Source of the DNA: Nevskia sp.
GTDB taxonomy: Bacteria > Pseudomonadota > Gammaproteobacteria > Nevskiales > Nevskiaceae
DNA length: 55,486 nt
Reading direction: 5' to 3'
Assembly: GCF_023266035.1 (NCBI RefSeq)
Contig: NZ_JAHFRY010000010.1
Location: 1-55,486 of the forward strand
The position numbers were made by a program, and so were the translations under genes. This document shows, one piece after another, positions 17,235 to 25,300 of the stretch. The stretch's first letter is position 1. The number at the start of each line of letters is the position of its first letter. Below the pieces are notes generated by a model. It was not told where the DNA came from and ran no database searches. It saw only the letters and a list, made by a program, of their open reading frames with translations.

Positions 17235-17912
17235 TCAGGCCTTGCTGCGCTTCGGACTCGCTGCCCGCGGGGTCTTCGCCGTTGGGGCGACCGCCGGAAT
17301 ATGCGCATTGAGCAAGGTCCGCACCGCCTTGCCGGCGACCGAGATCGGTCCCTGGCTGCAGAAGCTCAACCGGGTCAGATAGCCGCCTTCCATCAGCAGC
17401 ATCAAGGTGTCGCCGAGCGCTTCGGGATCGCTCGCGCCGGCCTCGCTGGAAAGCGTCCGCAGGCGGCCGCGCATCTCGGCCTTGTGCTGCTCGATGACCC
17501 TGCGACCCGGATGATCGCCTTCCGGCAGTTCGACCACGGCGTTGCCGAACGAGCAGCCACGCGAGCCGTCCTTGCAGGTCAAGGTCATGTAGTTGTCGAA
17601 CAAGGCTTCGAGCTGGCGGCGGGCATCGCCGGCATGCGGGGCGATCGCCGCGTCCCACCAGTCCCAGTAGCCGCGGCCCTGTTCGCGCAGGTATTCGGCG
17701 ATCAGTTCGTCCTTCGACGGGAAGCAGCGGTAGAAGCTCATCTTGTTGGTGCCGGCTTCCGAAGCGATGGCTTCGACACCGACCGCGCGCAAGCCATAGC
17801 GATAGAACAGACCCCGCGCGGTATCGAGGATACGGTCGCGCACACGGACTTTCGGCACCGCTGCTGCGCTGGTGTCACTGCCGGTTGAAAGCGTCTTGCT
17901 CATCGTGTTCAT
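17235..17912 (-). CDS. TetR-family repressor of the adjacent RND efflux pump
   Basis: 225 residues with the TetR N-terminal helix-turn-helix (RDRILDTARGLFYRYGLRAV, then VEAIASEAGTNKMSFYRCFP) and a helical C-terminal ligand domain. The start at 17912 follows a strong GGAGG; the ATG at 17924 lacks one. It is divergent from the RND pump genes, and identical palindromes lie in front of both, so autorepression plus pump repression is the obvious model. It reads towards styD 166 nt downstream, so limited read-through is possible. Confidence 0.88.
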   Translation of the reverse strand: MNTMSKTLSTGSDTSAAAVPKVRVRDRILDTARGLFYRYGLRAVGVEAIASEAGTNKMSFYRCFPSKDELIAEYLREQGRGYWDWWDAAIAPHAGDARRQLEALFDNYMTLTCKDGSRGCSFGNAVVELPEGDHPGRRVIEQHKAEMRGRLRTLSSEAGASDPEALGDTLMLLMEGGYLTRLSFCSQGPISVAGKAVRTLLNAHIPAVAPTAKTPRAASPKRSKA

Positions 17913-17957
17913 GCGGTCCTCCATCTGAGTCGCTGTGTCAGTCCACCGATCTGAGTA

Positions 17958-17977
17958 GTGTTACTGACCGGTAACAC
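17958..17977. promoter_or_regulatory. TetR operator O1 (autoregulation)
   Basis: GTGTTACTGACCGGTAACAC: perfect 7-bp arms around 6 nt, 46 nt upstream of the tetR start. Its 16-bp core is the exact reverse complement of the core of O2. Confidence 0.75.
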
Positions 17978-18247
17978 TTTAACAGGTTTCATCGATATGA
18001 CAGAAGGTGCTGACACGGGGCAGAAATAGGCAAGCGGCCGCGACGATCAGGTATTCGCTTGTTGCCGCGCCACTCGCAGAATGCTCGCAGCCCGAAGACC
18101 TCCGATGAAGCAGCTATCGGAGCAGCCACTGCATCGACGCAGTTCGGGCGCGGCCCGCAGCTTCGCAAGCGACCCGCTTTCCATCGCTCAGCCGTAGCGC
18201 CATCCCCGCGCCAACAGGCCCCGACCAGCACCCGTTCAAGCGAAGGC

Positions 18248-18276
18248 TTGACAGATACGTTACCGGTCAGTAACGT
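18248..18276 (+). promoter_or_regulatory. Pump promoter with operator O2
   Basis: A consensus -35 TTGACA (18248-18253) is followed after 17 bp by TAACGT (18271-18276) as a weak -10. The palindrome ACGTTACCGGTCAGTAACGT (18257-18276) fills the spacer and the -10, so a bound repressor would block RNA polymerase. From 17913 to 18360 no gene is supported; O1, O2 and O3 are the only signals I see there. Confidence 0.65.
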
Positions 18277-18283
18277 GCCGAAA

Positions 18284-18301
18284 TGTTACTTACCGGTAAC
18301 A
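18284..18301. promoter_or_regulatory. TetR operator O3
   Basis: TGTTACTTACCGGTAACA: perfect 6-bp arms around TTACCG, one base from O2's consensus in each spacer position that differs, and centred 26 bp downstream of O2. Confidence 0.65.
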
Positions 18302-18360
18302 CCTGCTTAACCGCCACACGCCGCTCCCCCGAACCGGCAGACATTCCAGGAAGGAACCCA

Positions 18361-19605
18361 ATGACCACGAAAAAACTGACCTACAGCCTCACCGCCGCCG
18401 CTGCCAGCCTCGCGCTGATCGCCGGCATCGCAATGGGCAAGGAACCGAAGCCGGACGCCGCTGCCCCCGCCGCGACCAAGGTCACTGCCGCCGAGATCAT
18501 TGCCCGCGACATCACCGTATCCGACGAATTCACCGGCCGCCTGGAAGCCGTCAATACCGTGCAGATCCGCCCCCGGGTCAGCGGCTACATCCAGCAGGTA
18601 GGCTTCAATGAAGGCGAGCTGGTGAAGAAGGGGCAGCTGCTGTTCCAGATCGATCCGCGTCCGTTCCAGAGCGAAGTCGATCGGCTCAAGGCCACCTACG
18701 CCCAGGCTCGCGCCCAGGCCACGCTGGCGCGTTCGAACAGCGATCGCGCCCAGCGCCTGCTGGACCAGAACGCGATTGCCAACGAAGAGGCTGATCGCCT
18801 CGCCACCGCTTCGCTCAGCGCCGAAGCTGAACTCGGCGCGATTGCCGCGCAGCTCGACATGGCCCGCCTGAACCTGAGCTACACCCAGGTCACCGCGCCG
18901 ATCGATGGCCGCGCCAGCAATCAGCGCATCACCCTCGGCAACCTGGTGACCAGCGCCGACGTGCTGACCGCAGTGGTCAGCGTCAACCCGGTCTATGCCA
19001 ACTTCGATGTCGACGAGCAGACCTTCCTCAAGTACTCGCAGGGCGCCTCACTGGCCAGCAAGACCAGCCCAGTGCGTCTTGGCCTCGCCAACGAGGAAGG
19101 CTTCCCCCATGAGGCGCGGCTGAACTTCGTCGACAACCAAGTCAGCACCACATCCGGGACGATCCGCCTGCGCGCAGTGCTCGACAACGCCGATGGCCGC
19201 TACACGCCCGGCCTGTTCGCCCGTCTGCAGTTGAGCAGCGCAACGACCCAGCACGCGACGCTGGTCGACGATCGTTCGGTCGGCACTGATCTCGGCAACA
19301 AGTTTGTCTACGTGATCGGCGACGGCAACAAGGTCGAGTACCGGCGCGTCACCGTCGGCCCGATGGTCGATGGCTTGCGCGTGGTCAATACCGGCCTGAC
19401 GCCGGGCGATGTGGTGGTCGTCAACGGCTTGCAGCGCGTCCATCCGGGTGAGGTCGTCGAAGCCGAAAAGGTGGCGATGGACCTGCGCGTGGACACGCAG
19501 CGGAAGCTCGCCGAAGCGGCCGGGCGTCCTGCCGAAACGGAAGCGAACGTCGACAAGAAAGTTGGCGAGAACGCCGTAGCCGCAACCGTCGCGAAGCAGA
19601 GCTAA
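18361..19605 (+). CDS. RND efflux periplasmic adaptor (MexE/OqxA-like)
   Basis: Membrane-fusion protein joining the inner-membrane pump to the outer-membrane channel. 414 residues: a hydrophobic N-terminal signal (residues 9-29, no lipobox cysteine), the split biotinyl-lipoyl domain (IRPRVSGYIQQVGFNEGELV and LSYTQVTAPIDGRASNQRIT), an alpha-hairpin between them and beta-barrel/membrane-proximal domains. The stretch SVNPVYANFDVDEQTFLKY is typical of the MexE/OqxA branch. The ATG at 18361 follows AGGAAGGAA; an upstream extension would run through O3. First gene of a three-gene operon. Confidence 0.92.
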   Translation: MTTKKLTYSLTAAAASLALIAGIAMGKEPKPDAAAPAATKVTAAEIIARDITVSDEFTGRLEAVNTVQIRPRVSGYIQQVGFNEGELVKKGQLLFQIDPRPFQSEVDRLKATYAQARAQATLARSNSDRAQRLLDQNAIANEEADRLATASLSAEAELGAIAAQLDMARLNLSYTQVTAPIDGRASNQRITLGNLVTSADVLTAVVSVNPVYANFDVDEQTFLKYSQGASLASKTSPVRLGLANEEGFPHEARLNFVDNQVSTTSGTIRLRAVLDNADGRYTPGLFARLQLSSATTQHATLVDDRSVGTDLGNKFVYVIGDGNKVEYRRVTVGPMVDGLRVVNTGLTPGDVVVVNGLQRVHPGEVVEAEKVAMDLRVDTQRKLAEAAGRPAETEANVDKKVGENAVAATVAKQS

Positions 19606-19647
19606 GGCCAGGCGATCGGCAGTCCAGAAGCACCGCAGGGGAGTCAC

Positions 19648-22600
19648 ATGAACATTTCGCAATTCTTCGTCAACCGCCCGATCTTCGCGGCGGTGCTGTC
19701 CCTGCTGATCCTGATCGGAGGCGCCTTGTCGCTGCCGAATCTGCCGATCAGCGAATACCCGGAAGTGGTGCCGCCGACGGTGGTCGTGCGCGCCAACTAT
19801 CCGGGCGCCAATCCGAAAGTGATCGGTGAAACCGTGGCCACGCCACTGGAAGAGCTGATCAATGGTGTCGAGGGCATGAGCTACATGTCCTCGCAGTCGA
19901 CCAGCGACGGCGCGCTGCAGCTAACCATCACCTTCGCCCTCGGCACCGATCTCGACAAGGCCCAGGTGCAGGTGCAGAACCGCGTCTCGCAGGCGCTGCC
20001 GAAGCTGCCGGAAGAAGTGCAGCGGCTCGGCGTGACCACCAACAAGAGCTCGCCGGACCTGACCATGGTCGTCCATCTGCTGTCGCCGGATGACCGCTAC
20101 GACATGTTGTATCTGTCGAACTACGCGCGCCTGAACATCAAGGATGAGCTGCTGCGTCTCGATGGCGTGGGCGACGTGCAGATCTTCGGCCTCGGCGATT
20201 ACAGCATGCGGGTCTGGCTCAATCCGCAGAAGCTGGCCTCGATCAGCATGACCACCGGCGACGTCGTCAAGGCGATCCGCGAGCAGAACATCCAGGTCGC
20301 CGCCGGTTCGCTGAACGCGCCCCCGGCGCACAGCGATCAAAGCTTCCAGCTGAACATCAACACCAAGGGCCGCCTGGTCACTGAAGAAGACTTCAGCAAC
20401 ATCGTGCTGCGCAGCGACAGCAATGGCGCGGTGATCCATCTGCGCGATGTCGCCCGCATCGAACTCGGCGCCAGTCAGTACGCGCTGCGCAGCCTGCTCA
20501 ACAACAAGCCGGCGACGGCGATTCCGGTGTTCCAGCGCCCCGGTTCGAACGCGATCGCAATTTCCGATGCCGTGCGCAAGAAGATGGAAGAGCTGAAGAA
20601 GAACTTCCCGCAAGGCGTCGACTACAGCATCGTCTACGACCCGACCGTGTTCGTGCGCGGCTCGATCGAAGCCGTGGTGCACACCTTGTTTGAAGCTGTG
20701 GTGCTGGTGGTGCTGGTGGTGATCCTGTTCCTGCAGACCTGGCGGGCGTCGATCATTCCGCTGGTCGCGGTGCCGGTTTCATTGATCGGCACGTTCGCGG
20801 TGATGAAGATCGCCGGCTTCTCGCTCAATGCGCTGTCGCTGTTCGGGTTGGTGCTGGCGATCGGCATCGTCGTCGATGACGCGATCGTCGTGGTCGAAAA
20901 CGTCGAGCGCAACATCGCGCTCGGCAAGACGCCGAAGGAAGCGACAAGGCAAGCGATGAAGGAAGTCACCGGGCCGATCGTCGCCACGGGTCTGGTGCTC
21001 TGCGCGGTGTTCATCCCGACTGCCTTCATCAGCGGCCTGAGCGGCCAGTTCTATCGCCAGTTCGCGCTGACCATCGCGATTTCCACGGTGATCTCGGCGT
21101 TCAATTCGCTGACCCTGAGCCCGGCGCTCGCCGCGATCCTGCTGAAGGGTCACGACGCACCGAAAGATCGCCTGACCCGCTGGATGGATCGCGGCCTCGG
21201 CTGGATCTTCCGGCCGTTCAACCGCGTGTTCGAAGCGGGCTCGGAGCGTTATGTCGGCATCGTCGGCAAGGTGACGCGGCGCAGCTCGATCGCGCTGCTG
21301 ATCTACGGCGGCCTGATCGGCCTGACCGTGCTCGGCTTCCGCCAGGTGCCCGGTGGCTTCGTGCCGCCGCAGGACAAGCAGTATCTGGTGTCGTTCGCGC
21401 AGTTGCCGGATGCCGCTTCGCTCGATCGCACCGAGGACGTGATCCGCCGCATGTCGGACATCGCCCTGCAGCAGCCGGGGGTGGAGAGCGCCGTCGCGTT
21501 CCCGGGCCTGTCGATCAATGGCTTCACCAACAGCACCAATGCCGGCATCGTCTTCGTCACCTTGAAGCCCTTCGATCAGCGCAAGGACAAGACGCTGTCT
21601 GCCGGTGCGATTGCCGATGAGCTCGGCAAGAAGTACCACAACATCCAGGACGCCTTCATCGCGATCTTCCCGCCGCCGCCCGTGCAAGGCCTCGGCACCA
21701 TCGGCGGCTTCCGCATGCAGATCGAGGATCGTGGCGCGCTCGGCTTCGAGGAACTGCACAAGCAGACCCAGAACCTGATCGCCAAGGCCAGGGCTTCCGG
21801 CAAGCTCAAGGACGTGTTCTCAAGCTTCCAGGTCGCTGTGCCGCAGATCGATGCCAACGTCGACCGCGAGAAGGCCAAGGCGGAAGGGGTCGATCTCAAC
21901 GACGTGTTCCAGACCATGCAGGCCTATCTCGGCTCGGTCTATGTCAATGACTTCAACCGCTTCGGCCGCACCTATCAGGTCAATGTTTCGGCCGAGCCCG
22001 GCTTCCGCCGCGAAGCCAAGGACATCCCTTCGCTTAAGACCCGCAACGCCGCCGGCGAGATGGTGCCGCTGGGTTCGTTCGTGACCGTCAACCAGAGCGC
22101 CGGGCCGGATCGTGTCAGCCACTACAACGGCTATGCCACGGCCGAGATCAACGGCACCGGCGTCGACGGCGTCAGCTCCAGCCAGGCGCAGGCGCTGATG
22201 GAAGAACTTGCCGCAGAGAATCTGCCACGCGGCATGAGCTACGAGTGGACCGAGCTGACCTACCAGAAGATCATTTCCGGCGACACGACCACCTTGGTCT
22301 TCAGCCTCTGCGTGCTGCTGGCCTTCTTGGTGCTGGCCGCGCAGTACGAAAGCTGGAGCCTGCCGCTGGTGGTGATCCTGATCGTGCCGATGAGCCTGTT
22401 CTCGGCGATCAGCGGCGTCTGGCTGACCGGCGGCGACAACAACATCTTCACGCAGATCGGCTTGATCGTGCTGGTCGGCCTCGCCTGCAAGAACGCGATC
22501 CTGATCGTCGAGTTCGCTCGTGAACGGCAGCTCGAAGGCATGGGCGTGGTCGCTGCAGTCAAGGAAGCCGCGCGCCTGCGTCTGCGGCCGATCCTGATGA

Positions 22601-22833
22601 CCTCGTTCGCTTTCATCATGGGTGTGGTGCCGCTGATCACCTCCACGGGTGCCGGTGCCGAGATGCGCCATGCGATGGGTGTCGCGGTGTTCGCCGGTAT
22701 GCTCGGCGTGACCTTCTTCGGCTTGGCTCTGACGCCGGTGTTCTACGTGGTGATCGAGGGCTGGCACGAGCGCCGCAAGGCTAAGCGCGCCGCTGCCACG
22801 CCCGCTGTCATCGCCCATCCGATCGAAGCCTGA
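19648..22833 (+). CDS. RND efflux inner-membrane transporter (MexF/OqxB-like, HAE1 family)
   Basis: Proton-driven drug/solvent exporter. 1061 residues with the standard 12-helix fold and two large periplasmic loops. The N-terminus is NISQFFVNRPIFAAVLSLL. The proton-relay motif GIVVDDAIVVVENVERNI in helix 4 keeps both aspartates, and LVGLACKNAILIVEFARE gives the helix-10 lysine. It is 42 nt after the adaptor gene and 43 nt before the outer-membrane factor gene. The substrate cannot be read from sequence; MexEF-type pumps export chloramphenicol, quinolones and aromatic compounds. Confidence 0.95.
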   Translation: MNISQFFVNRPIFAAVLSLLILIGGALSLPNLPISEYPEVVPPTVVVRANYPGANPKVIGETVATPLEELINGVEGMSYMSSQSTSDGALQLTITFALGTDLDKAQVQVQNRVSQALPKLPEEVQRLGVTTNKSSPDLTMVVHLLSPDDRYDMLYLSNYARLNIKDELLRLDGVGDVQIFGLGDYSMRVWLNPQKLASISMTTGDVVKAIREQNIQVAAGSLNAPPAHSDQSFQLNINTKGRLVTEEDFSNIVLRSDSNGAVIHLRDVARIELGASQYALRSLLNNKPATAIPVFQRPGSNAIAISDAVRKKMEELKKNFPQGVDYSIVYDPTVFVRGSIEAVVHTLFEAVVLVVLVVILFLQTWRASIIPLVAVPVSLIGTFAVMKIAGFSLNALSLFGLVLAIGIVVDDAIVVVENVERNIALGKTPKEATRQAMKEVTGPIVATGLVLCAVFIPTAFISGLSGQFYRQFALTIAISTVISAFNSLTLSPALAAILLKGHDAPKDRLTRWMDRGLGWIFRPFNRVFEAGSERYVGIVGKVTRRSSIALLIYGGLIGLTVLGFRQVPGGFVPPQDKQYLVSFAQLPDAASLDRTEDVIRRMSDIALQQPGVESAVAFPGLSINGFTNSTNAGIVFVTLKPFDQRKDKTLSAGAIADELGKKYHNIQDAFIAIFPPPPVQGLGTIGGFRMQIEDRGALGFEELHKQTQNLIAKARASGKLKDVFSSFQVAVPQIDANVDREKAKAEGVDLNDVFQTMQAYLGSVYVNDFNRFGRTYQVNVSAEPGFRREAKDIPSLKTRNAAGEMVPLGSFVTVNQSAGPDRVSHYNGYATAEINGTGVDGVSSSQAQALMEELAAENLPRGMSYEWTELTYQKIISGDTTTLVFSLCVLLAFLVLAAQYESWSLPLVVILIVPMSLFSAISGVWLTGGDNNIFTQIGLIVLVGLACKNAILIVEFARERQLEGMGVVAAVKEAARLRLRPILMTSFAFIMGVVPLITSTGAGAEMRHAMGVAVFAGMLGVTFFGLALTPVFYVVIEGWHERRKAKRAAATPAVIAHPIEA

Positions 22834-22876
22834 GCGCCGTGTCTGCATTCGCATCAATGAATTCGAGGTACCTGCA

Positions 22877-24301
22877 ATGAACACTCAATCCGTACCGTTA
22901 TCCATGTCGCGCAAGGTGCTGACTGCTGGCCTGCTCGCGACCCTGCTATCGGCCTGCGCCGTCGGCCCCGACTATCACCGGCCGGAACTGGCGCCGGTCA
23001 CGGCATTCAAGAACGCGCCGGCGGCAGACAGCGCCGCGCAGAACTTCGAAGCCCGCTGGTGGACGCAGTTCGGTGATCCCACGCTCGATGCGCTGGTCAG
23101 CCGCGCGGTCGCCAACAGCCTCGATCTGAAGATGGCCGTGGCGCGAGTCACTGCGGCACGGGCGGCGGTTGGCGATGCCCAGTCCAATCAGTTGCCGACC
23201 ATCGGCGCCGACGCCAGCTACACCCGCAGCCGCGCCCAGCAGCCGGGCTTCGGCAGCGACCGCTTCAGCATCAGCCGCTACCAGGCCGGCTTCGACGCTG
23301 CCTGGGAGCTCGATCTGGCCGGCGGCATTCGCCGCTCGGTGGAAGCCGCGCAGGCGAACTCGCAGGCCAGCGTCGCCAGCCTGCGCGACGCCCAGGTGCG
23401 CCTGATCGCCGAAGTGGCCCGCAACTACTTCGAGCTGCGCGGCGCCCAGCTGCGGCTGGAAATCGCATCCCGCGATCTGGCCAGCCAGAGCGAAACCGTG
23501 AAGCTGACGCGGGTGCGTCGCGAAGTCGGCACCGGGCCAGAGCAGGACGTCGCCAGTGCGTCCGCAAGACTGGCGGCGACCGAAGCCCGCATCCCGCTGC
23601 TGCGTGCGGCCGAGAAGCTGGCCGGCTACCGGCTCGATGTGCTGACCGGTGCGCGTCCCGGTGAATCCGGCGTCGATCTGTCGCCGCAGCTGTTCAAGAC
23701 ACTGTCCAGCCAGTTGGCGATCGGCGCGCCTCAAGATCTGCTCGCTCGTCGTCCGGACGTGCAGCGCGCCGAACGTGAACTGGCCGCCGCCACCGCCGGC
23801 ATCGGCATCGCCACCGCGGACTTCTATCCGCACATCGAAGTCGGCGGCTTCATCGGCTTCCTGTCCGGCAACAGCGCCGACCTCGGCAGCGTGGCTTCGC
23901 AGGCGTTCTCGATCGGCCCGAGCATTTCCTGGAACGGCCTGAACTGGAAGCGCGTGCAAGCGCGCCTCGACCAGAGCAAGGCCAACGCCGACGGCGCCTT
24001 CGCGAACTACCAGCAGACCGTGCTGCTCGCGCTCGAAGACATCGAAGGCTCGCTGACCCTGTTCAACACCCAACGCGAACGCAGCAACCACCTGCTCGAA
24101 CAAGCCCGGCAAAGCCGCCGCGCCGCCGACCTAGCCGGCATCCGCTACCGCGAAGGCGCCACCGATTTCCTGGTGCTGCTCGACGCCCAGCGCACTGCCC
24201 TCGCCGCCGAAGACGATCTGGCCCAGGCCGAGACGGCGATCAATACCAGCGCGATTGCGGTTTACAAGGCGTTGGGTGGGGGTTGGGAGGCTGGGGCTTG
24301 A
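22877..24301 (+). CDS. RND efflux outer-membrane channel lipoprotein (OprN/OprM, NodT family)
   Basis: Third component of the pump. 474 residues with lipobox LLSAC (Cys27) and the family-typical AVGPDYHRPEL start, followed by two OEP repeats with ARWWTQFGDPTLDALV, QAGFDAAWELDLAGGIRRSV and ARRPDVQRAERELAAATAGIGIATADFYPHIEV. The C-terminal repeat ends in YREGATDFLVLLDAQRTALAAEDDLAQA. It completes a self-contained tripartite system with its own local repressor. Confidence 0.94.
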   Translation: MNTQSVPLSMSRKVLTAGLLATLLSACAVGPDYHRPELAPVTAFKNAPAADSAAQNFEARWWTQFGDPTLDALVSRAVANSLDLKMAVARVTAARAAVGDAQSNQLPTIGADASYTRSRAQQPGFGSDRFSISRYQAGFDAAWELDLAGGIRRSVEAAQANSQASVASLRDAQVRLIAEVARNYFELRGAQLRLEIASRDLASQSETVKLTRVRREVGTGPEQDVASASARLAATEARIPLLRAAEKLAGYRLDVLTGARPGESGVDLSPQLFKTLSSQLAIGAPQDLLARRPDVQRAERELAAATAGIGIATADFYPHIEVGGFIGFLSGNSADLGSVASQAFSIGPSISWNGLNWKRVQARLDQSKANADGAFANYQQTVLLALEDIEGSLTLFNTQRERSNHLLEQARQSRRAADLAGIRYREGATDFLVLLDAQRTALAAEDDLAQAETAINTSAIAVYKALGGGWEAGA

Positions 24302-24385
24302 ATGGGGAACAGAGCGCTGATCGACGTCGGGACGGGAAGCGAAACGGCAGCAGTTTCGACAGATGCAAGTCAACCGGCTTCGAGC

Positions 24386-24430
24386 ACGAATTGGAGCCCC
24401 GGAAGATCTCCATTCAGCAGTCCAATTCGT
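24386..24430. repeat. Inverted repeat in the gap after the pump operon
   Basis: ACGAATTGGA and TCCAATTCGT (10 bp, perfect) are separated by 25 nt. It lies between the outer-membrane channel gene and the convergent membrane-protein gene; it could be a terminator stem or the remnant of a recombination site. Nothing else is seen in 24302-24466. Confidence 0.4.
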
Positions 24431-24466
24431 TCCATTTCTGAAGCTTTTCTACAGCCTCAACGCCCA

Positions 24467-24511
24467 GGTTAACGCGCAGGCCGGCCGGAGGCAGGGCCGT
24501 CGCGTTGAACC
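24467..24511 (-). repeat. Imperfect dyad overlapping the end of the cassette-like gene
   Basis: Read on the minus strand, the ends GGTTCAACGCG and CGCGTTAACC pair with one bulged base, enclosing a 5-bp inner stem CGGCC/GGCCG. The 5' end contains GTTCAAC, which fits the attC R'' consensus RYYYAAC; the 3' GTTAACC misses the consensus by one base. The dyad is shorter than normal attC sites, so it is a weak candidate for the 3' recombination site of the cassette. Confidence 0.25.
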
Positions 24512-24849
24512 ACTAGTTGGATCCTTGCGACGAACCGCGCTACGAGGGGAACGATGATGAGGCTGGCGAGGTAGGCAGGCAGGAAGAACGGCGGGACGAA
24601 CCAAGCGCGCGACGCCGATGGAAACGATGAGGGCGCGGCCAAGAAGGCGGGTAGCGTTGCCCACAGCAAAGTGGCCAGCACGAAAGTGCCAAAAACTGAG
24701 ACGATGATTGCTGTTGCCGACCGCGCAAAGCGCACATGCCGGCGTCGATACAAAACTACCTGCACGACGAGGCCAATGGCGAACGCTGGCAGGCAGAACC
24801 ACGCTACCAATAGCAGCGCCTCATGTGGGTATACGAAGTTCTCTTGCAT
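24469..24849 (-). CDS. Small integral membrane protein, probable integron cassette gene
   Basis: 126 residues with three or four hydrophobic segments (LLLVAWFCLPAFAIGLVVQVV, ATAIIVSVFGTFVLATLLWA, FVPPFFLPAYLASLIIVPLV) and a charged C-terminal tail. I recognise no family. The ATG at 24849 lies only 3 nt after the GTTGGAC core of an attC-like site, the usual position for a cassette gene start; an ATG 5 codons upstream would fall inside that site. The orientation is divergent from the integrase stub, as cassettes are in integrons. Function unknown. Confidence 0.6.
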   Translation of the reverse strand: MQENFVYPHEALLLVAWFCLPAFAIGLVVQVVLYRRRHVRFARSATAIIVSVFGTFVLATLLWATLPAFLAAPSSFPSASRAWFVPPFFLPAYLASLIIVPLVARFVARIQLVVQRDGPASGRPAR

Positions 24850-24852
24850 TAG

Positions 24853-24909
24853 GTCCAACGCCAATTAGCTACAAAAATGTCGGATAGCCCGGCCTGAGCG
24901 GTGTTATGC
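24853..24909 (-). repeat. attC-like (or attI-like) integron recombination site
   Basis: A 57-bp stretch on the minus strand begins GCATAAC (one mismatch to RYYYAAC) and ends GTTGGAC (exact GTTRRRY). Folding it symmetrically pairs the GTT/AAC cores and leaves a largely unpaired 5-nt spacer. Then an L''/L'-like pairing (T-A, A-T, G-C, C-G) has one extra base on the L'' side, which is the attC pattern. R''/R' bases beyond the core do not pair, as expected when the R' tail belongs to the next cassette. The pairing is my hand fold, so confidence is moderate. Confidence 0.5.
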
Positions 24910-24915
24910 GTCATC

Positions 24916-24965
24916 TTGTCGCCTAAACCATTCACGGCTGGATTCTGCAAACATTTGTCGCCTAA
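24916..24965. repeat. 11-bp direct repeats in the presumed attI region
   Basis: TTGTCGCCTAA occurs at 24916-24926 and 24955-24965 (TTAGGCGACAA in the cassette direction), 39 bp apart. They lie between the attC-like site and the integrase stub, where an attI site with accessory direct repeats would be expected. Confidence 0.45.
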
Positions 24966-25078
24966 TCCGTGACGGCGCGGACACCGGGCGGCAGGTGGAT
25001 TCACTGAAAAACAGGGGCTCATCAGAGTTCCGTGCAAGGGACCGCACCACGGCTGAGTCATCAAAGGCGACATCCGTT

Positions 25079-25228
25079 CCTCCTGGCTCACCGCGACTTC
25101 TGGATCGGGTTCGTCAGCAGATTCGGGTGCGCCACTATAGCTTTCGCACCGAGACCGCTTACGTGAACTGGATGAAGCGGTTCAACTTTCCGCGACACGC
25201 CTCCTTCCGAAGCGAAGCCGTGGCCTGA
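25079..25228 (+). pseudogene. Truncated integron integrase (IntI) N-terminus
   Basis: In frame, the sequence encodes PPGSPRLLDRVRQQIRVRHY followed by SFRTETAYVNWMKRF, an excellent match in pattern to the N-terminus of IntI tyrosine recombinases (IntI1 has [20 protein letters not shown]). Homology stops after about 36 residues; the reading frame then runs into unrelated sequence and a stop at 25226-25228, and neither other frame continues the integrase. The whole catalytic domain (R-H-R-Y) is missing, replaced by the upstream region of the thiolase gene. It points away from the cassette, the standard intI orientation. Confidence 0.75.
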
Positions 25229-25300
25229 GCAACCAACCTTAGGATGGGGCGCGCTGGCCGAGCAGCAGCCATGCTTATCTTTTGATCAGGAGATAGCTGG

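Noticed and set aside
17989-18310. Small frames in the tetR-pump intergenic region
   Set aside because: They cross the promoter and operators, have no ribosome-binding sites and no recognisable product.
24849-25091. 80-codon minus-strand frame across the presumed attI region
   Set aside because: No homology pattern; its internal repeat GLGDK simply reflects the 11-bp DNA direct repeats, and it would read through the recombination site.
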